A stretch of DNA of 64,000 bases from Neoarius graeffei (taxonomy: Eukaryota; Chordata; Actinopteri; Siluriformes; Ariidae). The notes under the pieces were generated by a model. It saw nothing but the letters and a program-made list of their open reading frames with translations. It made no database searches and was not told the DNA's origin. Positions 12,401 to 23,427 of the stretch are shown here, piece after piece (the first letter of the stretch is position 1; the number at the start of each line of letters is the position of its first letter). The position numbers were made by a program, and so were the translations under genes. The stretch covers positions 30,851,835 to 30,915,834 of the forward strand of contig NC_083589.1 in NCBI RefSeq assembly GCF_027579695.1. Reading direction: 5' to 3'.

Positions 12401-13249
12401 CCTTATCACACGAGCCTCCAAAAGTTGGTGAATATGAGATTTCACAGCCTCATAGTCGGAGGGTGGAATCCTGCGATAGCGCTGGTGAATAGGGGCATTG
12501 TCAAGGAGAGGGATTTCATGTTGGATCAGTTCAGTACAACCCAAGTCACCCTCATGTGCGGAGAAAACAGACTTATGCTTCTGCAATAATGCCCGCACTT
12601 TCCCTTGTTCTGACTCCGAAAGGGCTGATAAGTCCATCACCTGGATCAAGGCCTCAATCTTATCTGGCTGTTGTTCCTGGGCATGAACAACCGCAATGAC
12701 CATGGCAGACCCAGCTGCCGGCTCCACCACTTCACAAATCCCAGGGGGTAGGCTAACCACCTGGGCGGCACTCAAACAGCCTAGTACAAACCTAGGGTAC
12801 AATTTGGCAGTCTGAGTGCCAACGTTGGCCACGGGAATATAGGCTGTACCCCTGATGACCTTCACTACAGTGGGTGGTACTACCACATCAACGGGTTGGG
12901 CATCTAGCCTATTGGATGGCTCGAAGAGTACCGTGCAGGGTTGGACCGAGAACTGCTGAGCACAAGTAGCTGGCACTAAATGCACTGTGCCCCCGGGTAT
13001 GTAGATAGGATATCTTCCTCTGACCTTCGCTACACCTGCCCGACGTTCTTCTGGTGGCCAGGTATGGCAAGCTTGAAAAGCTTGCCGCCACACCTCAGCC
13101 ACAGGTGGACTTCCTGAAGCATCAAACAAAGCAGAGCCATGTTGTTTAAACAATTCTTCGTAGCACTGGGTGATAATGTTCATCCCCAAGACACCATGCA
13201 CACCAGGACACAGAACGGCAGTCGGGCTGTCCTTCACCACCAATATGCC
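9405..13249 (-). pseudogene. Gypsy family 1 pol (protease end, RT, RNase H, integrase), broken
   Basis: In order on the minus strand: protease C-terminal region; RT palm with VRKKDGSLRLCVDYRQLN; catalytic box YLDDIIVF (11271-12128 segment); RNase H with LEVDASHSGLGAVLS; integrase zinc finger (HQGVE then CRRCERC); and integrase core with AIDFT, HSDQGRNF and an E in QCERFNRT. The C-terminal tail (9405-9812) ends with a basic RRSNRETAGKH block usual for this lineage. Breaks: a 1-nt loss near 12165, an in-frame TGA just before the MPFGL motif (near 12130), a shift near 11280, and a shift at the C homopolymer near 9870. Confidence 0.88.
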
Positions 13250-14656
13250 TCACCTGGGAATGACCTTACCGAAAACAGAAACATCAAACTTGGCATAGCT
13301 GAGGTAGGGAATGTCAAGTCCATTAGCCGCCTTCAACTGCAACCAATTACAGGTCTGAAGCTGCTCCTTGAAATTTTGAAAGAAAAAGGACTCCGGCATA
13401 GTGGAAACCATAGAGCCAGTGACCAATAAGCACTGCAATTCAACGCCACCGATGCACACAAGGACATAGGGACAAGCCCCCACAACCTGGGATACAGTGG
13501 ACTGGTTAGCACCAGCACCAGTAGAGCCCAACTTAATCCCATCTGAAATGTGGCTCTGCACTCCAGAGGGTGTTAGATTTTCCGACGACCGGCTAGAGTT
13601 AGGTAGCCTAGATGGCGGATGAGCCTGAAAAGTTTGGGGAGCGCGTTCATTATCGCAATGGCTAGCGTAATGACCAGGCTGGTTACAGCGCCTACAAATC
13701 ACAGGGTCATTGCGACTTCTCGAATGCGGCTGAGCGGCGTTCTGGATCTGCATGACCTGTTGAGAGAGTTGATTAAGCTGCTCTTGCTGTTGCTTTAGCA
13801 TTTGTTTAATCTTGGAAATCTCAGAAAACGGCCCCTCGCGGGCCTCAATGGAGGTGGAAGTAGCGGGGGGTGCCCTAGAGGCAACTGCAGCAAAAAGGGA
13901 AGGCACAGAATAACTCCTTGGCCTACCTTCGGTCACTCTCCCCTCTCGCTCCCACTTTAAGGCCTCGTTGCGAACCTCCAGCAAAGTCAGCAGAGGGTTG
14001 GCATGGACACTTTGTTTCAGGGTTCTATGGAGAGAAAGATTGAGCACATTCTCAATAAATTGGTCCCTTAACAAGACATCTGAATTTGGAACCCTATCAG
14101 GAGCACTAGTTACTACTTGATCCATAAGGTGAAACAGAGCATGCGAGTATTCCTGCAGGGATTCTCCTTCACCTTGCTGGTGAGAAAAGAAAGCCTCCTG
14201 CAATGAGACATAAGACTGGGAACAACCATATAGATCTTTAAGAATAGACAGAATTTTCTCTGGGTCTTCACGATCAGAGTCAGGCCTAAATTTGATTTTG
14301 TTCTTAGCCTCACCTTCCAAATGGTCGTAAATGAAATCGGCTTGGTCTACTGAGTTCAGATGTCTGGCACGGATACTAGCACGTACCTCTTCGATCCACT
14401 CGACCACCCCCATGCCACCAGGGCCACGGAACTTGGGGCACTTCCGTTCTCTGGGTATATAAAGCAAACGATCATATGAAGCAGCTAACTGAGGGGCAGA
14501 GGAAGAAGAAGCAGAACGATTATTCCCACTACCACCCGACACACCTGTCGGGTTAGACAGTGCAGCCTGAACTTCTGCCTGTTCCCAACGCAGGCGCTCA
14601 TTGTCCAGTTTTAATTGCTGGACCAGCTCCTTAAGTTCCTGTAACTCTGACACCAT
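13250..14656 (-). pseudogene. Gypsy family 1 gag-protease
   Basis: The ATG at 14656 (MVSELQELKELV) opens a coiled-coil N-terminus. A retrotransposon gag domain follows (KILSILKDLYGCSQSY), then a Gln-rich linker and one CCHC zinc knuckle (CRRCNQPGHYASHC). A protease start follows in the same frame, but its active site reads LLVTGS where the family has L-(I/V)-D-T-G-S: the catalytic Asp position is Val. The frame ends at a TGA (13250-13252) inside the protease; the same frame continues beyond it, so this is probably a decayed CGA codon. Upstream codons to 15109 are leader, not protein. Confidence 0.85.
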
Positions 14657-14958
14657 GTTAATAAAAAAAACAAACAAACCACTTACTTGTATGGAGACCA
14701 ACTGCTGAGGTTTTCCAACCCGGTTACGCCACTGCCGTTTTGACTTTAAAGAATAAGCAGAACAAACCCACACACAAAAACACTGCACGCACACAATACA
14801 ATAATAACCAAAGCAAACAACCCAGCAAATAAACAGGGGGAAAAAAGACACAAAACACTTGCAAACAAACCAAACAATAAACAATATAAATAGAGGCAAA
14901 ATGAAAAAAAAAAAGCAAACAAACCAGCTAACAGCCTTGTGAAAACTCCATTTTGCAC

Positions 14959-14977
14959 AATCCTGCTGACTACGCCA
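14959..14977 (-). promoter_or_regulatory. Primer binding site, tRNA-Ser type
   Basis: The minus strand reads TGGCGTAGTCAGCAGGATT three bases after the 5' LTR. This complements the 3' end of vertebrate tRNA-Ser(AGA) (ending GACTACG plus CCA), with one mismatch against the version in family 3 (43991-44009). Confidence 0.75.
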
Positions 14978-14980
14978 AAT

Positions 14981-16887
14981 TGTAACCAGTGGCAGATACA
15001 ATAGATTTCCGACTATGCCACTTGGGGATGCTACCCCAAGACTAAAACACTGACCCAAGAACTTCACAGATTCGTATGTGCAAAAATACTCTAGAATAAT
15101 AAGAGACATAAACAGGAAAATACCAATACAAAATATCTTTATTTATTCACAGAGTAATTATAAATGGAGACACAAGGCAAATGCACAAACTGGGAAACTC
15201 ATTTCATCTCATTATCTCTAGCCGCTTTATCCTTCTACAGGGTCGCAGGCAAGCTGGAGCCTATCCCAGCTGACTACGGGCGAAAGGCGGGGTACACCCT
15301 GGACAAGTCGCCAGGTCATCACAGGGCTGACACATAGACACAGACAACCATTCACACTCACATTCACACCTATGGTCAATTTAGAGTCACCAGTTAACCT
15401 AACCTGCATGTCTTTGGACTGTGGGGGAAACCGGAGCACCCGGAGGAAACCCACGCGGACACGGGGAGAACATGCAAACTCCACACAGAAAGGCCCTCGC
15501 CGGCCCCGGGGCTCGAACCCAGGACCTTCTTGCTGTGAGGCGACAGCACTAACCACTACACCACCGTGCCGCCCCAACTGGGAAACTATAAATAATTAAC
15601 CATGAATTCATTAAAATCAGGCACCAAATGGCAATTTGATTAAAAAGGGGGACGTCCCTTACCTCCCTCACACTCACCCACCACCCTTACTATAAACCTA
15701 GAGAAGAAGAAGCTATATAGGCAGACTAAACAGGAAACCACCAGTGCACACCACACCGAAATTCACCGCAACCTGCACTGCAAATAAAAAAAAAAGGGAA
15801 AGCACGATAAAGACAATAACACTGCAAACTTAAGATTCTACATACTACAATAAGGAAAATCAAATACACACAGAAAGGGAAAAGAAAGATTTTACGTCTG
15901 CACTCTATAAGCCTAATCACTCCACATGGGAGCCAGGTGGAGGAGAGCTAGAGGAAGGGGAAGGATAGTCCCATGTTACACTACTGGAGTAACTGGATTG
16001 CTTGCTAAAAAAAACCCCAAAATAAACATGAACATACAGGGAAAAATAGGCTTACACGGACAATGGTAAAGATGCAAAACGAAACACACAAAACAAAAAA
16101 AACAAAAACAAACATTCAAGCAACGCAAAATAAGACAGCACTATGCAACAGGCACATAGAACTAAAGCAAACAAAAACACAAACTCAAAAACACCACAAA
16201 ACAACAATTACACATACACACATTCACACAGGTTTCAGCTCCACGGTAGCACAGGTCTCTCACACCAAACTGGGAGCTGTGACGAACAAGAAGCAACAAA
16301 GGACCATAGCAAACAAACAGTAACTGCAATCACTCACTCCAGGCAAAATGGCAGTGGTTATTGGGGTTAGACCTCTGAAAACAAACACAACGTATTAATG
16401 GCATGTATCAAAGACACTTAATAATGTGAACATGGCATACAAACTTACCTGGTTGAAGCTGGTCGTACTGCTTGCTAATTAAATATTGGATGCACCGCAT
16501 TTCACAGTCTCTTGCATGGCTACGCACAACGTTTCCGAGTTTCTACAAGACAATGGCGTGGCAGAGGTAAATAGCTGCACACACGGCAAGCGAAACGACA
16601 GCACTGCCTCCACATTCACAATGATCAGCAGGACTTACGCAATGCCCGAGTCTGTTGTAACCGCATGAAGCGCATGAAGTCCACCACGGCAACCGTAATG
16701 GAGCAGCGCAGCTCACAACGAGCTTAAGCGGACAGCATGAAGACACAGCCAACTATTCGCAGCTCTCCAGATCCACACCCACCGGCTACAGCTCTGGAAA
16801 CGCCATAAGTCCGGTGCTTAAATAGGACCAGGAGAACACTTCACCACTCACCATGGTTCCGTCCTCATCCACGCTCTCCCGGTTACA
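14981..16887 (-). repeat. 5' LTR of gypsy family 1, carrying a SINE
   Basis: LTR of 1907 bp, 381 bp longer than its partner because of SINE copy 2. Ends and interior otherwise match the left LTR. Confidence 0.92.
15200..15575 (-). mobile_element. tRNA-derived SINE, copy 2
   Basis: Same SINE in reverse orientation: the tRNA-like head is at the right end and the tail (complement of GATAATGAGATG) at the left. Flanked by a 12-bp duplication AACTGGGAAACT (15188-15199 and 15576-15587). The homologous site in the other LTR is empty. Confidence 0.95.
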
Positions 16888-17552
16888 CTTGCACCCTTTT
16901 TGCAGGTCAGACTGTGACTATTTATACAGACTCTTGTTATGCCTTTGGAGTAGCTCATGATTTTGGGAAAATTTGGCACGCATGTGGCTTTAAGGCCACT
17001 GATGGTAAGCCTATATCACATGCCTCTCTTGTCGCAGATCTTTTGGAAGCATGTTCCCTGCCTAAACAATTGTCCATCATCAAAACCAAAGGTCATGACC
17101 CCAGTGACTCCACTGAGGCCAGTGGGAACCACTTAGCAGACCAAGTTGCTAAGTGGGTGGCCGAAGAGGACAAATCTTGCCCATATCTTTTTGAATCACC
17201 TATTTACTCAGTGTTTTCTCATTTTTCTTTGTCTCATGACAGCTTAACATAGCTTTCTTACAGACCCATGCTGCTGAGGCTGACCTGACATTCTAGCATT
17301 CCCAGTCATGCTCTTTCGAACTTGATGGTGTCATCACAGCCTATGATGGATGCATCGCTCTGCCTAGGTTTGTACTTCCTTTCCTAGTGTGACATTATCA
17401 TGGTATTTCACATGCTGCACAAAAGGGACTAAACAGATCATTGAGCAATTTTGCACTGTTGACGTGCACAAAACTGAAATTTATTTTGGACTCCTGTCTG
17501 ATTTATGCCAGGGTAAATGTTCATGGTAAAAGAGCCAAGCATGATGCTCTGC
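16888..17552 (+). pseudogene. Endogenous retrovirus pol, fragment 2 (rest of RNase H, integrase N-terminus)
   Basis: Picks up directly after the CTTG duplication of the gypsy insertion. RNase H continues with YTDSCYAFGVAHDF (catalytic Asp) and a later GNHLADQVAK block (last catalytic Asp). A shift and stops follow near 17235-17400. The next part includes a histidine-rich HYHGISHAA segment, the His pair of an integrase zinc finger. The fragment is cut at 17552 by SINE copy 3. In-frame stops show it is long dead. Confidence 0.75.
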
Positions 17553-18466
17553 CGGCGCCATAGTAGTGTAGTGGTTAGCACTGTCGCCTCATAGGAAGAA
17601 GGTCCTGGGTTCGAAGCCCAGTGGCTGACGAGGGCCTTTCTGTGTGGAGTTTGCATGGTTTCCCTGTGTCTACGTGGGTTTCCTCCAGGTGCTCTGGTTT
17701 CCCCCACAGTCCAAAGACATGCAGGGTAGATTAATTGGTGGCTCTAAAATGACCGTAGGTGTGAGTGTGAATGGTTGTTTGTCTCTATGTGTCAGCCCTG
17801 CGATGACCTGGCGACTTGTCCAGGGTGTACCCCGCCCATAGTCAGCTGGGATAGGCTCTAGCTTGCCTGTGACCCTGTAGAACTAGCCTGGGCCCGCCCA
17901 TCCTAAGTGTGACGCAACACGGGGGGCTGTTGCGAACTTAGTCTGGCAAGGCAAGCTATCTCCAGCTCTTCCAAGCTCCCGAAAAATCGGGAGCCAATCA
18001 ACTTTGAGCATCTCCAATAGCCCTGGGTAGAGGCATGTTCAAGGCAGTGACGTAGTAGAACTGTGACCAGAAGCCATAGATTGTTTACAGAATCTATGCC
18101 GGAAGCGCTTCATTCACTAGAAACATTACGAACATGGAGCAGTGGCAAGCCTTTGACACAGTGGTAGATGCTGTATTGAAAGCATTCGACTGGAAGTTAT
18201 CATTGAAAACGGAGCTTGTTACTCAAGCAGTTTCCGTCGCGTCACATACGTCAGAGGAAAGAGTGATGTGATTGGTTTAAGCTTCGTCACAGCCTTTTCT
18301 GGCTTCGACCAGTAGCAAACTGAGGCATTTCAGGGAGGCGGGTCAACCACGTGCTTTGGGAAACGGTTGGGCTTAATATCTATGCCAGACCAATGCTCGC
18401 AGAGCTTTGAAGTTGCGTTAGCCAGACAACTGTAGAACAGGATAAGTGGCTACAGATAATGGATGG
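17553..18466 (+). mobile_element. tRNA-derived SINE, copy 3, interrupted
   Basis: SINE head at 17553 (B box GGTTCGAAGCCC) and tail GATAATGGATGG ending at 18466. Flanked by a 12-bp duplication ATGATGCTCTGC (17541-17552 and 18467-18478). A 546-bp DNA element (17884-18429) is inserted near its 3' end. The SINE itself sits in the retroviral integrase region. Confidence 0.92.
17884..18429 (+). mobile_element. Non-autonomous DNA element with 9-bp target duplication, copy A
   Basis: Begins TAGCCTGGGCCCGCCCATCC and ends GTTAGCCAGACAA. Flanked by CTGTAGAAC on both sides (17875-17883 and 18430-18438). Copy B at 22820-23418 is inverted, with its own 9-bp duplication. Inside is a CCCGAAAAATCGGG palindrome and a frame beginning MEQWQAFDTAV. 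Terminal inverted repeats are not obvious. A 9-bp duplication is usual for Mutator-like elements, but no transposase is present. Confidence 0.8.
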
Positions 18467-18806
18467 ATGATGCTCTGCTTCCACCTAGTGGCCCTTTTCA
18501 ATGTTTGCAACTTGATTTCACTCCTATGCCACCAGTGAGAAATTTATATTTGCTTGAGATTGTGGGCAAGTTTTTTAAATGGGCTGAAGCCTTTTCATGC
18601 ACTAAGGAAAATGCTAATACCATGGTCAAGATCCTAGCAAAAGCATTCCTGGATATGGCATTCCTCTTTTGATCGATAGTGATAATGGCACGTTGTTTCT
18701 GTCAAAGGCGATGCAGAAACTATATCAGTATTTAATTATTGACTGGAACGATCACATTCCCTATTACCCACAGAGCTCAAGGATAGTGGAAAAGAATGAA
18801 CAAAAC
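18467..18806 (+). pseudogene. Endogenous retrovirus pol, fragment 3 (integrase core)
   Basis: The frame contains the first catalytic Asp block (QLDFTPMPP) and, after a small frame break near 18670, a LLIDSDNGTLF block with the second Asp. It continues to PYYPQSSRIVEK, where the catalytic Glu falls. This is the typical retroviral order. The sequence then runs into a gypsy-type LTR fragment; about 70 residues expected before the next fragment at 23428 are not seen. Confidence 0.75.
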
Positions 18807-18902
18807 TGTGGCAGTGGAGGCGTGGTCAAGCGTCGGTCTGTGACGGGAGGGCGGAGTCAGAGAAGGTAAGTGACAGAATCAGTGCACCTGACGTTAACAT
18901 GC
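18807..18902 (+). repeat. Truncated gypsy LTR (Gmr1-like relative)
   Basis: About 95 bp beginning TGTGGCAGTGGAGGCGTGG, alignable with the first 95 bp of the LTR at 25119 (about 75 percent identical by eye). Only the 5' edge of the LTR is present. Confidence 0.65.
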
Positions 18903-18929
18903 AAAGGGGTCTATTGTGTTAGCAATAAA

Positions 18930-19484
18930 ATGCCTCAAAGCTGTTGGCTGCACAGCCAATGCAAACAAGAACCCAGCATTAAAGTTTCATATGTTGCCAT
19001 TAGGTGGGAAAAGACGTTTGCAGTGGCTGAGAGCCATAAATAGAAGTGAAATCAAGTCTGATGGATCTGTGAACCATGAGAAACTCTGGGAGCCTAACTC
19101 TTAACTATACTTGTGTTTGTGGGCAACACTTTACAAGTGGTGAGTAATCATTGAGAATAAAATCCAATAAAATGTTAAGATATATTTGTTTATCTTCATT
19201 GTATGGATCAGGATGTAATACTGCAATACACTAAATGTATATATTTGACCTCTTTGTTTACCTGTGTTAGTGCTTGTGTACTGAACTAGTGCATGTAAAG
19301 GCTTGAATTTTTAAATTTGAGTTATTTTATAGGCTTATTCCCAAATAGATAAGTGGCAAGTAGGACAAATTACTATATCATATGGACAAGTGTATATTTT
19401 ATACCAAAATGATTTGTGTTAAAAATGTTTTAATGCAATAATGTTTTCTGCAGTTGTCTTAAATATAAATTATTATATCTATAC

Positions 19485-19537
<53 letters not shown>

Positions 19538-21690
19538 GATATTTCTATCCACATCTTTACTTTTAATAAAAATGGATTGACATGTGGTTTCACTGAAGTA
19601 TGTATCAATATTTTTTTCAGGAGAAAAAGTGAATGATCATACACATCCTGATTATGTGCCCTCAATCTTTCCAACTTGTGGATCCAGCCAAAGTCAAAGT
19701 AAATCTGCAATGAAGCTGTCCAGGTTTGAAAGGAAGTCACAGTAAGTAACAAAGAAAGGTTACAATGGTAAAATACTCATCTCATCATCTCATTATCTCT
19801 AGCCGCTTTATCCTTCTACAGGGTCGCAGGCAAGCTGGAGCCTATCCCAGCTGACTACGGGCGAAAGGCGGGGTACACCCTGGACAAGTCGCCAGGTCAT
19901 CACAGGGCTGACACATAGACACAGACAACCATTCACACTCACATTCACACCTACGGTCAATTTAGAGTCACCAGTTAACCTAACCTGCATGTCTTTGGGG
20001 GAAACCGGAGCACCCGGAGGAAACCCACGCGGACACGGGGAGAACATGCAAACTCCACACAGAAAGGCCCTCGCCGGCCCCGGGGCTCGAACCCAGGACC
20101 TTCTTGCTGTGAGGCGACAGCGCTAACCACTACACCACCGTGCCGCCTGGTAAAATACTCTATTTTTGTAATACACAAGCTTACTGGTGTAATTTATGTT
20201 GTCATTGCAACTGTAAAGGAAAACTTGATGATCTTTGTATTATAAATCCTTTGAAATGTTGGTAGAGACAACACTGCCAACATACTTGTGAACTCATTAC
20301 TTTTCTTAATTTCCCTGAACAGGTTAAAACATATTAATCTGAAGTCTGTTTCAAAATTTAGTAATGTCCTGTGATATACCTGTCAATCAATACAGTTTGA
20401 ATAACACACTGATAATATTTTTATATTTTGCAGGTGCAACCCCTCCAAGGAAGCGTTTGAAATCTGACCAGGTTATTGTATCACCCAGCCAAACACCAAG
20501 CCAGCCTTCTCATAATCTCCCAGATGATTCTATAAATGATGCCTCTGACCCTCCTTTGGAAGTGCTTCCTTCACCCAAGGTTGCCAACAATGCAGATCCT
20601 CCACATGTGGATCCTGATGCTTCTTTGTCAAGTCCGATCCAGAAGCCACTTTCAGTGTCTGAACGTGAACAGATGTACACAGAGATTCACAACTTGCGCA
20701 AAGAAAGGGATGAAGCCCTTGCAAAGGTATCTGCTATGGAGATGCTGATGCAGGAAAAAAACATTGTCATCAAAATCTGTTGAGGGAAATGATCAGAAGT
20801 GTCAGATGATGACAGGTTTGAAATGGGGTGTATTTTTACACTTATTCACATTTCTGAGTACATTCATTGGTAGCAAAGGAACAACTAAGGAAAGCCTGCC
20901 TCTCTGTGAGCAGTTGTTTTTAACACTTGTGAAACTTAGGCACAATGTTTCATTTGATTTTCTGGCATCTGTCAAGGGCCTTCCTAAAACAACCACAATT
21001 GATTATTTTTGGAAATGGGTTGATTTATTATATTATAAAGTTGGTTTTATGGTTAAGTGGCCAGACAGAGAAAATTTTTTTGATATAATTCCTCCTGTCT
21101 TTAAACAGAAGTTCCCACGATTAACATGTATTGTGGACTGTTTTGAAATATTTATTGAGGCTCCAAAAACACTTCTTGCTAGGGCTCAATGTTACAGCAA
21201 TTACAAAAAGCATTGTACTGTCAAATTTTTCATTGGGTGCACTCCATTAGGGGCAGTTTCATTCCTGTCAAAGGCATGGGGAGGTAGGGCATTGGATGTA
21301 CAAATTGTACGAGAGTCTGGATTCATTGACAGCAAGTACCATATGCCTGGTGATCAGATTTTAGCAGACAGGGGGTTCACTTTAGCCGAGGAGTTTGCCA
21401 GCCAGTGTAGTTGTGAGTTCCTAACTCCTGCTTTTACTAAAGGAAAGAAGCAGTTGTCTGCTAGAGATGTAGAAATTTCTCGTAAAATTTCATCTGTACG
21501 TATTCATGTGGAGAGAGTAATTGGCCTGATGAAAAATCGGTATTGTATTCTTAAAGGTACCATGCCAATTAGATGTGTCCAGAGTTTAAAGGATGAAACC
21601 CATGGGAGTGCTGTGGCAAGTTGTGACAAAATTATCAAAGTATGTGCTGCCTTGACAAATATGGGTGAAGGTATTGTGTATCAGGAATGA
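18930..21690 (+). CDS. Spliced THAP-DDE transposase gene (ISL2EU-like), lightly degraded
   Basis: Three exons are inferred. Exon 1 (18930-19139) encodes the first THAP zinc-finger residues and the CGQHF end, with a donor GTGAGT. Exon 2 (19621-19741, after TTTTTTTCAG, donor GTAAGT) continues past the finger. Exon 3 (20434-21690, after TTTTGCAG) holds a coiled-coil linker and a DDE_Tnp_4-type catalytic domain. THAP fused to this DDE type is known from ISL2EU-like transposons. Frameshifts are seen in exon 1 (near the start and near 19102), one extra A in exon 3 near 20777, and a one-base phase mismatch at the exon 2/3 join. It is probably inactive but young. Confidence 0.75.
19487..19534. repeat. 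(TA)n microsatellite
   Basis: TA dinucleotide run in intron 1 of the THAP transposase gene. Confidence 0.95.
19779..20147 (-). mobile_element. tRNA-derived SINE, copy 4
   Basis: Reverse-oriented SINE in intron 2 of the THAP transposase gene. Flanked by the 13-bp duplication TGGTAAAATACTC (19766-19778 and 20148-20160). It lacks a short segment after CATGTCTTTGG relative to copy 2. Confidence 0.95.
20434..21690 (+). CDS. THAP transposase exon 3: coiled coil and DDE domain
   Basis: The 5' part (to about 20777) is polar and Pro/Ser-rich, then coiled coil (REQMYTEIHNLRKERDEA). After a 1-nt shift at an AAAA run near 20777 the frame 20779-21690 gives an HTH_Tnp_4-like segment (GLPKTTTIDYFWKWVDLL). 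The catalytic triad follows: D in IVDCFEIF, D in LADRGF and E in HVERVIGLMKNRY. The stop is at 21688-21690 and a polyadenylation signal AATAAA at 21848. The catalytic domain itself has no stop. Confidence 0.8.
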
Positions 21691-21741
21691 ATTTTGTATC
21701 CTTGTTATTATACTCCCGAGTTACTATAAAGTAATTGTACC

Positions 21742-21747
<6 letters not shown>

Positions 21748-21805
<58 letters not shown>
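21748..21805. repeat. (TA)n microsatellite
   Basis: TA dinucleotide run in the 3' region of the THAP transposase gene, followed by the AATAAA signal at 21848-21853. Confidence 0.95.
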
Positions 21806-21808
<3 letters not shown>

Positions 21809-21853
21809 AAATGTATGTTTATCTTGAATGTGGCATTGGTATTTTTCAATAAA

Positions 21854-22810
21854 GTACATGACTATAGAGAAAGTAGGTTGAAATGATTGTTTAAGCTCTT
21901 TGGTTGTATACAGATTTACTGATGGGTGCTTTGTCATGCAAATTTATATTGAATAAAATTTTGCATACTATTTTTCTATCAAATGGTCTTGCAGTTTTAT
22001 TTTGTACACTTTTTGTGGGGGTTACTGCATATTTCAGGTATAAAAAAAATGCTACTCAAATTCACATGTATTTTGTATATCTTAACCTTAAAACTATCTG
22101 CTTCTGTTATTAACCAAGGCAAAACTGGATATAGTCAGTATAACATAAGCAAGCTTCTGTATTATGAGCCCTTTATTGCACAAGCTATAACAAGAATATA
22201 GATATTCTAGCAACAAGAGTTGCCAGTTGTATCCTACAAATTAAATAAACAAAACTGTACTTGACTAAATGTAACACACGTTCATAAATGGTGACAACTT
22301 ATAAACCAATGTAATCCTGGCAATTAAGCATATACAATGTATACACAACTTAAATAAAAAACATTTTGACCAGTATAAATGAATTTCTTAATTATTGATT
22401 GGTTTCCAGCAATGCACAATTGTGACAAAAAATACATATTAATACTGTAATACTTGTTATAGAATATATGAACAGTGACATTTTCAAGGCAATTTTTATA
22501 AAAAAAAAAAAAAAAATCCCCTAATTCCCTTAACATGTACGCTCTCTCTTTCCCCTAGTCAAATATGGCGGGCCTGTTGTCAAGGTGTGTCACGTGATCG
22601 TGACTTCACGCCGACTTCGAGAATAAAATGGCACATAGACGACATAAGAAACAGACCAGATATTCTGGCAAGGTCCCCTTCTGAGAACAGCCTATTTATA
22701 CACAGCAGAGCAGACCAGGAAGTGAATGCCGGCAAGATGGAAGCCCTGTCCCGGATCCCGATTGCGCTGAACTGGGAGATAGTAAATCTCCGGAGCGGAA
22801 GTCTGGGGTG
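21854..22810. other. 3' flank of the THAP transposon, then unclassified DNA
   Basis: AT-rich to about 22540 with a poly-A run at 22499-22515 and no gene. Bases 22545-22810 are more GC-rich, with an open frame from 22587 that has no recognised domain. The right boundary of the THAP element was not located. Confidence 0.4.
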
Positions 22811-22819
22811 GATCATGAC

Positions 22820-23418
22820 GAGTCTGGCTAACGCAACTTCAAAGCTCTGCGAGCATTTGTCTGGCATAGATATTAAGCCCAACCGTTTCCCAAAGCGCGT
22901 GGTTGACCCGCCTCCCTGAAATGCCTCAGTTTGCTACTGGTCGAAGCCAGAAAAGGCTGTGACGAAGCTTAAACCAACCACATCACTCTTTCCTCTGACG
23001 TATGTGACGCGACGGAAACTGTTTGAGTAACAGGAAGAAGAAGGAGGAGCTGAAGAGGACGATAAATACCTCCAGGGCTGCTCTTTGCTCCATTTTCAAT
23101 GAGAACTTCCCGTTGAATGCTTTCAATACAGCATCTACCGCTGTGTCAAAGGCTTGCCGCTGCTCCATGTTCGTAATGTTTCTAGTGAATGAAGCGCTTC
23201 CGGCATAGATTGTGTAAACAATCTATGGCTTCCGGTCGCAGTTCTACTATGTCACTGCCTTGAACACGCCTCTACCCAGGGCCGTTGGAGATGCTCAAAG
23301 TTGATTGGCTCCCGATTTTTCGGGAGCTTGGAAGAGCTGGAGATAGCTTGCCTTGCCAGACTAAGTTCGCAACAGCCCCCCGTGTTGCGTCACACTTAGG
23401 ATGGGCGGGCCCAGGCTA
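22820..23418 (-). mobile_element. Non-autonomous DNA element with 9-bp target duplication, copy B
   Basis: Reverse-oriented relative of copy A (17884-18429). Flanked by GATCATGAC on both sides (22811-22819 and 23419-23427). It is about 50 bp longer than copy A, mainly a GAAGAAGG-rich segment near 23033. On the minus strand an open frame of 62 codons starts MEQRQAFDTAVDAVLKAF (23168-22983); copy A has the same start but diverges. That peptide has no assigned function. Confidence 0.8.
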
Positions 23419-23427
23419 GATCATGAC

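Larger units (their letters stand above)
7780..16887 (-). mobile_element. Ty3/gypsy LTR retrotransposon, family 1, full-length but inactivated
   Basis: Two LTRs (7780-9305 and 14981-16887) with TGTAACC...GGTTACA ends flank gag and pol on the minus strand. A 4-bp duplication, CTTG (7776-7779 and 16888-16891), marks the insertion. The element sits inside the RNase H region of the retroviral pol relic. The left LTR is the 3' LTR and the right LTR the 5' LTR. LTR divergence is a few percent by eye, so the insertion is fairly young. It is disabled by stops, frameshifts and a changed protease residue. Confidence 0.92.

Noticed and set aside
13250..13252. TGA as a programmed readthrough or selenocysteine codon in gypsy gag-pro
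   Set aside because: The element has several other stops and shifts; a decayed CGA codon is the simpler reading.
18930..18960. Normal ATG start for the THAP transposase without damage
   Set aside because: The ATG at 18930 is out of frame with the zinc-finger residues that follow, so a small indel is likely.
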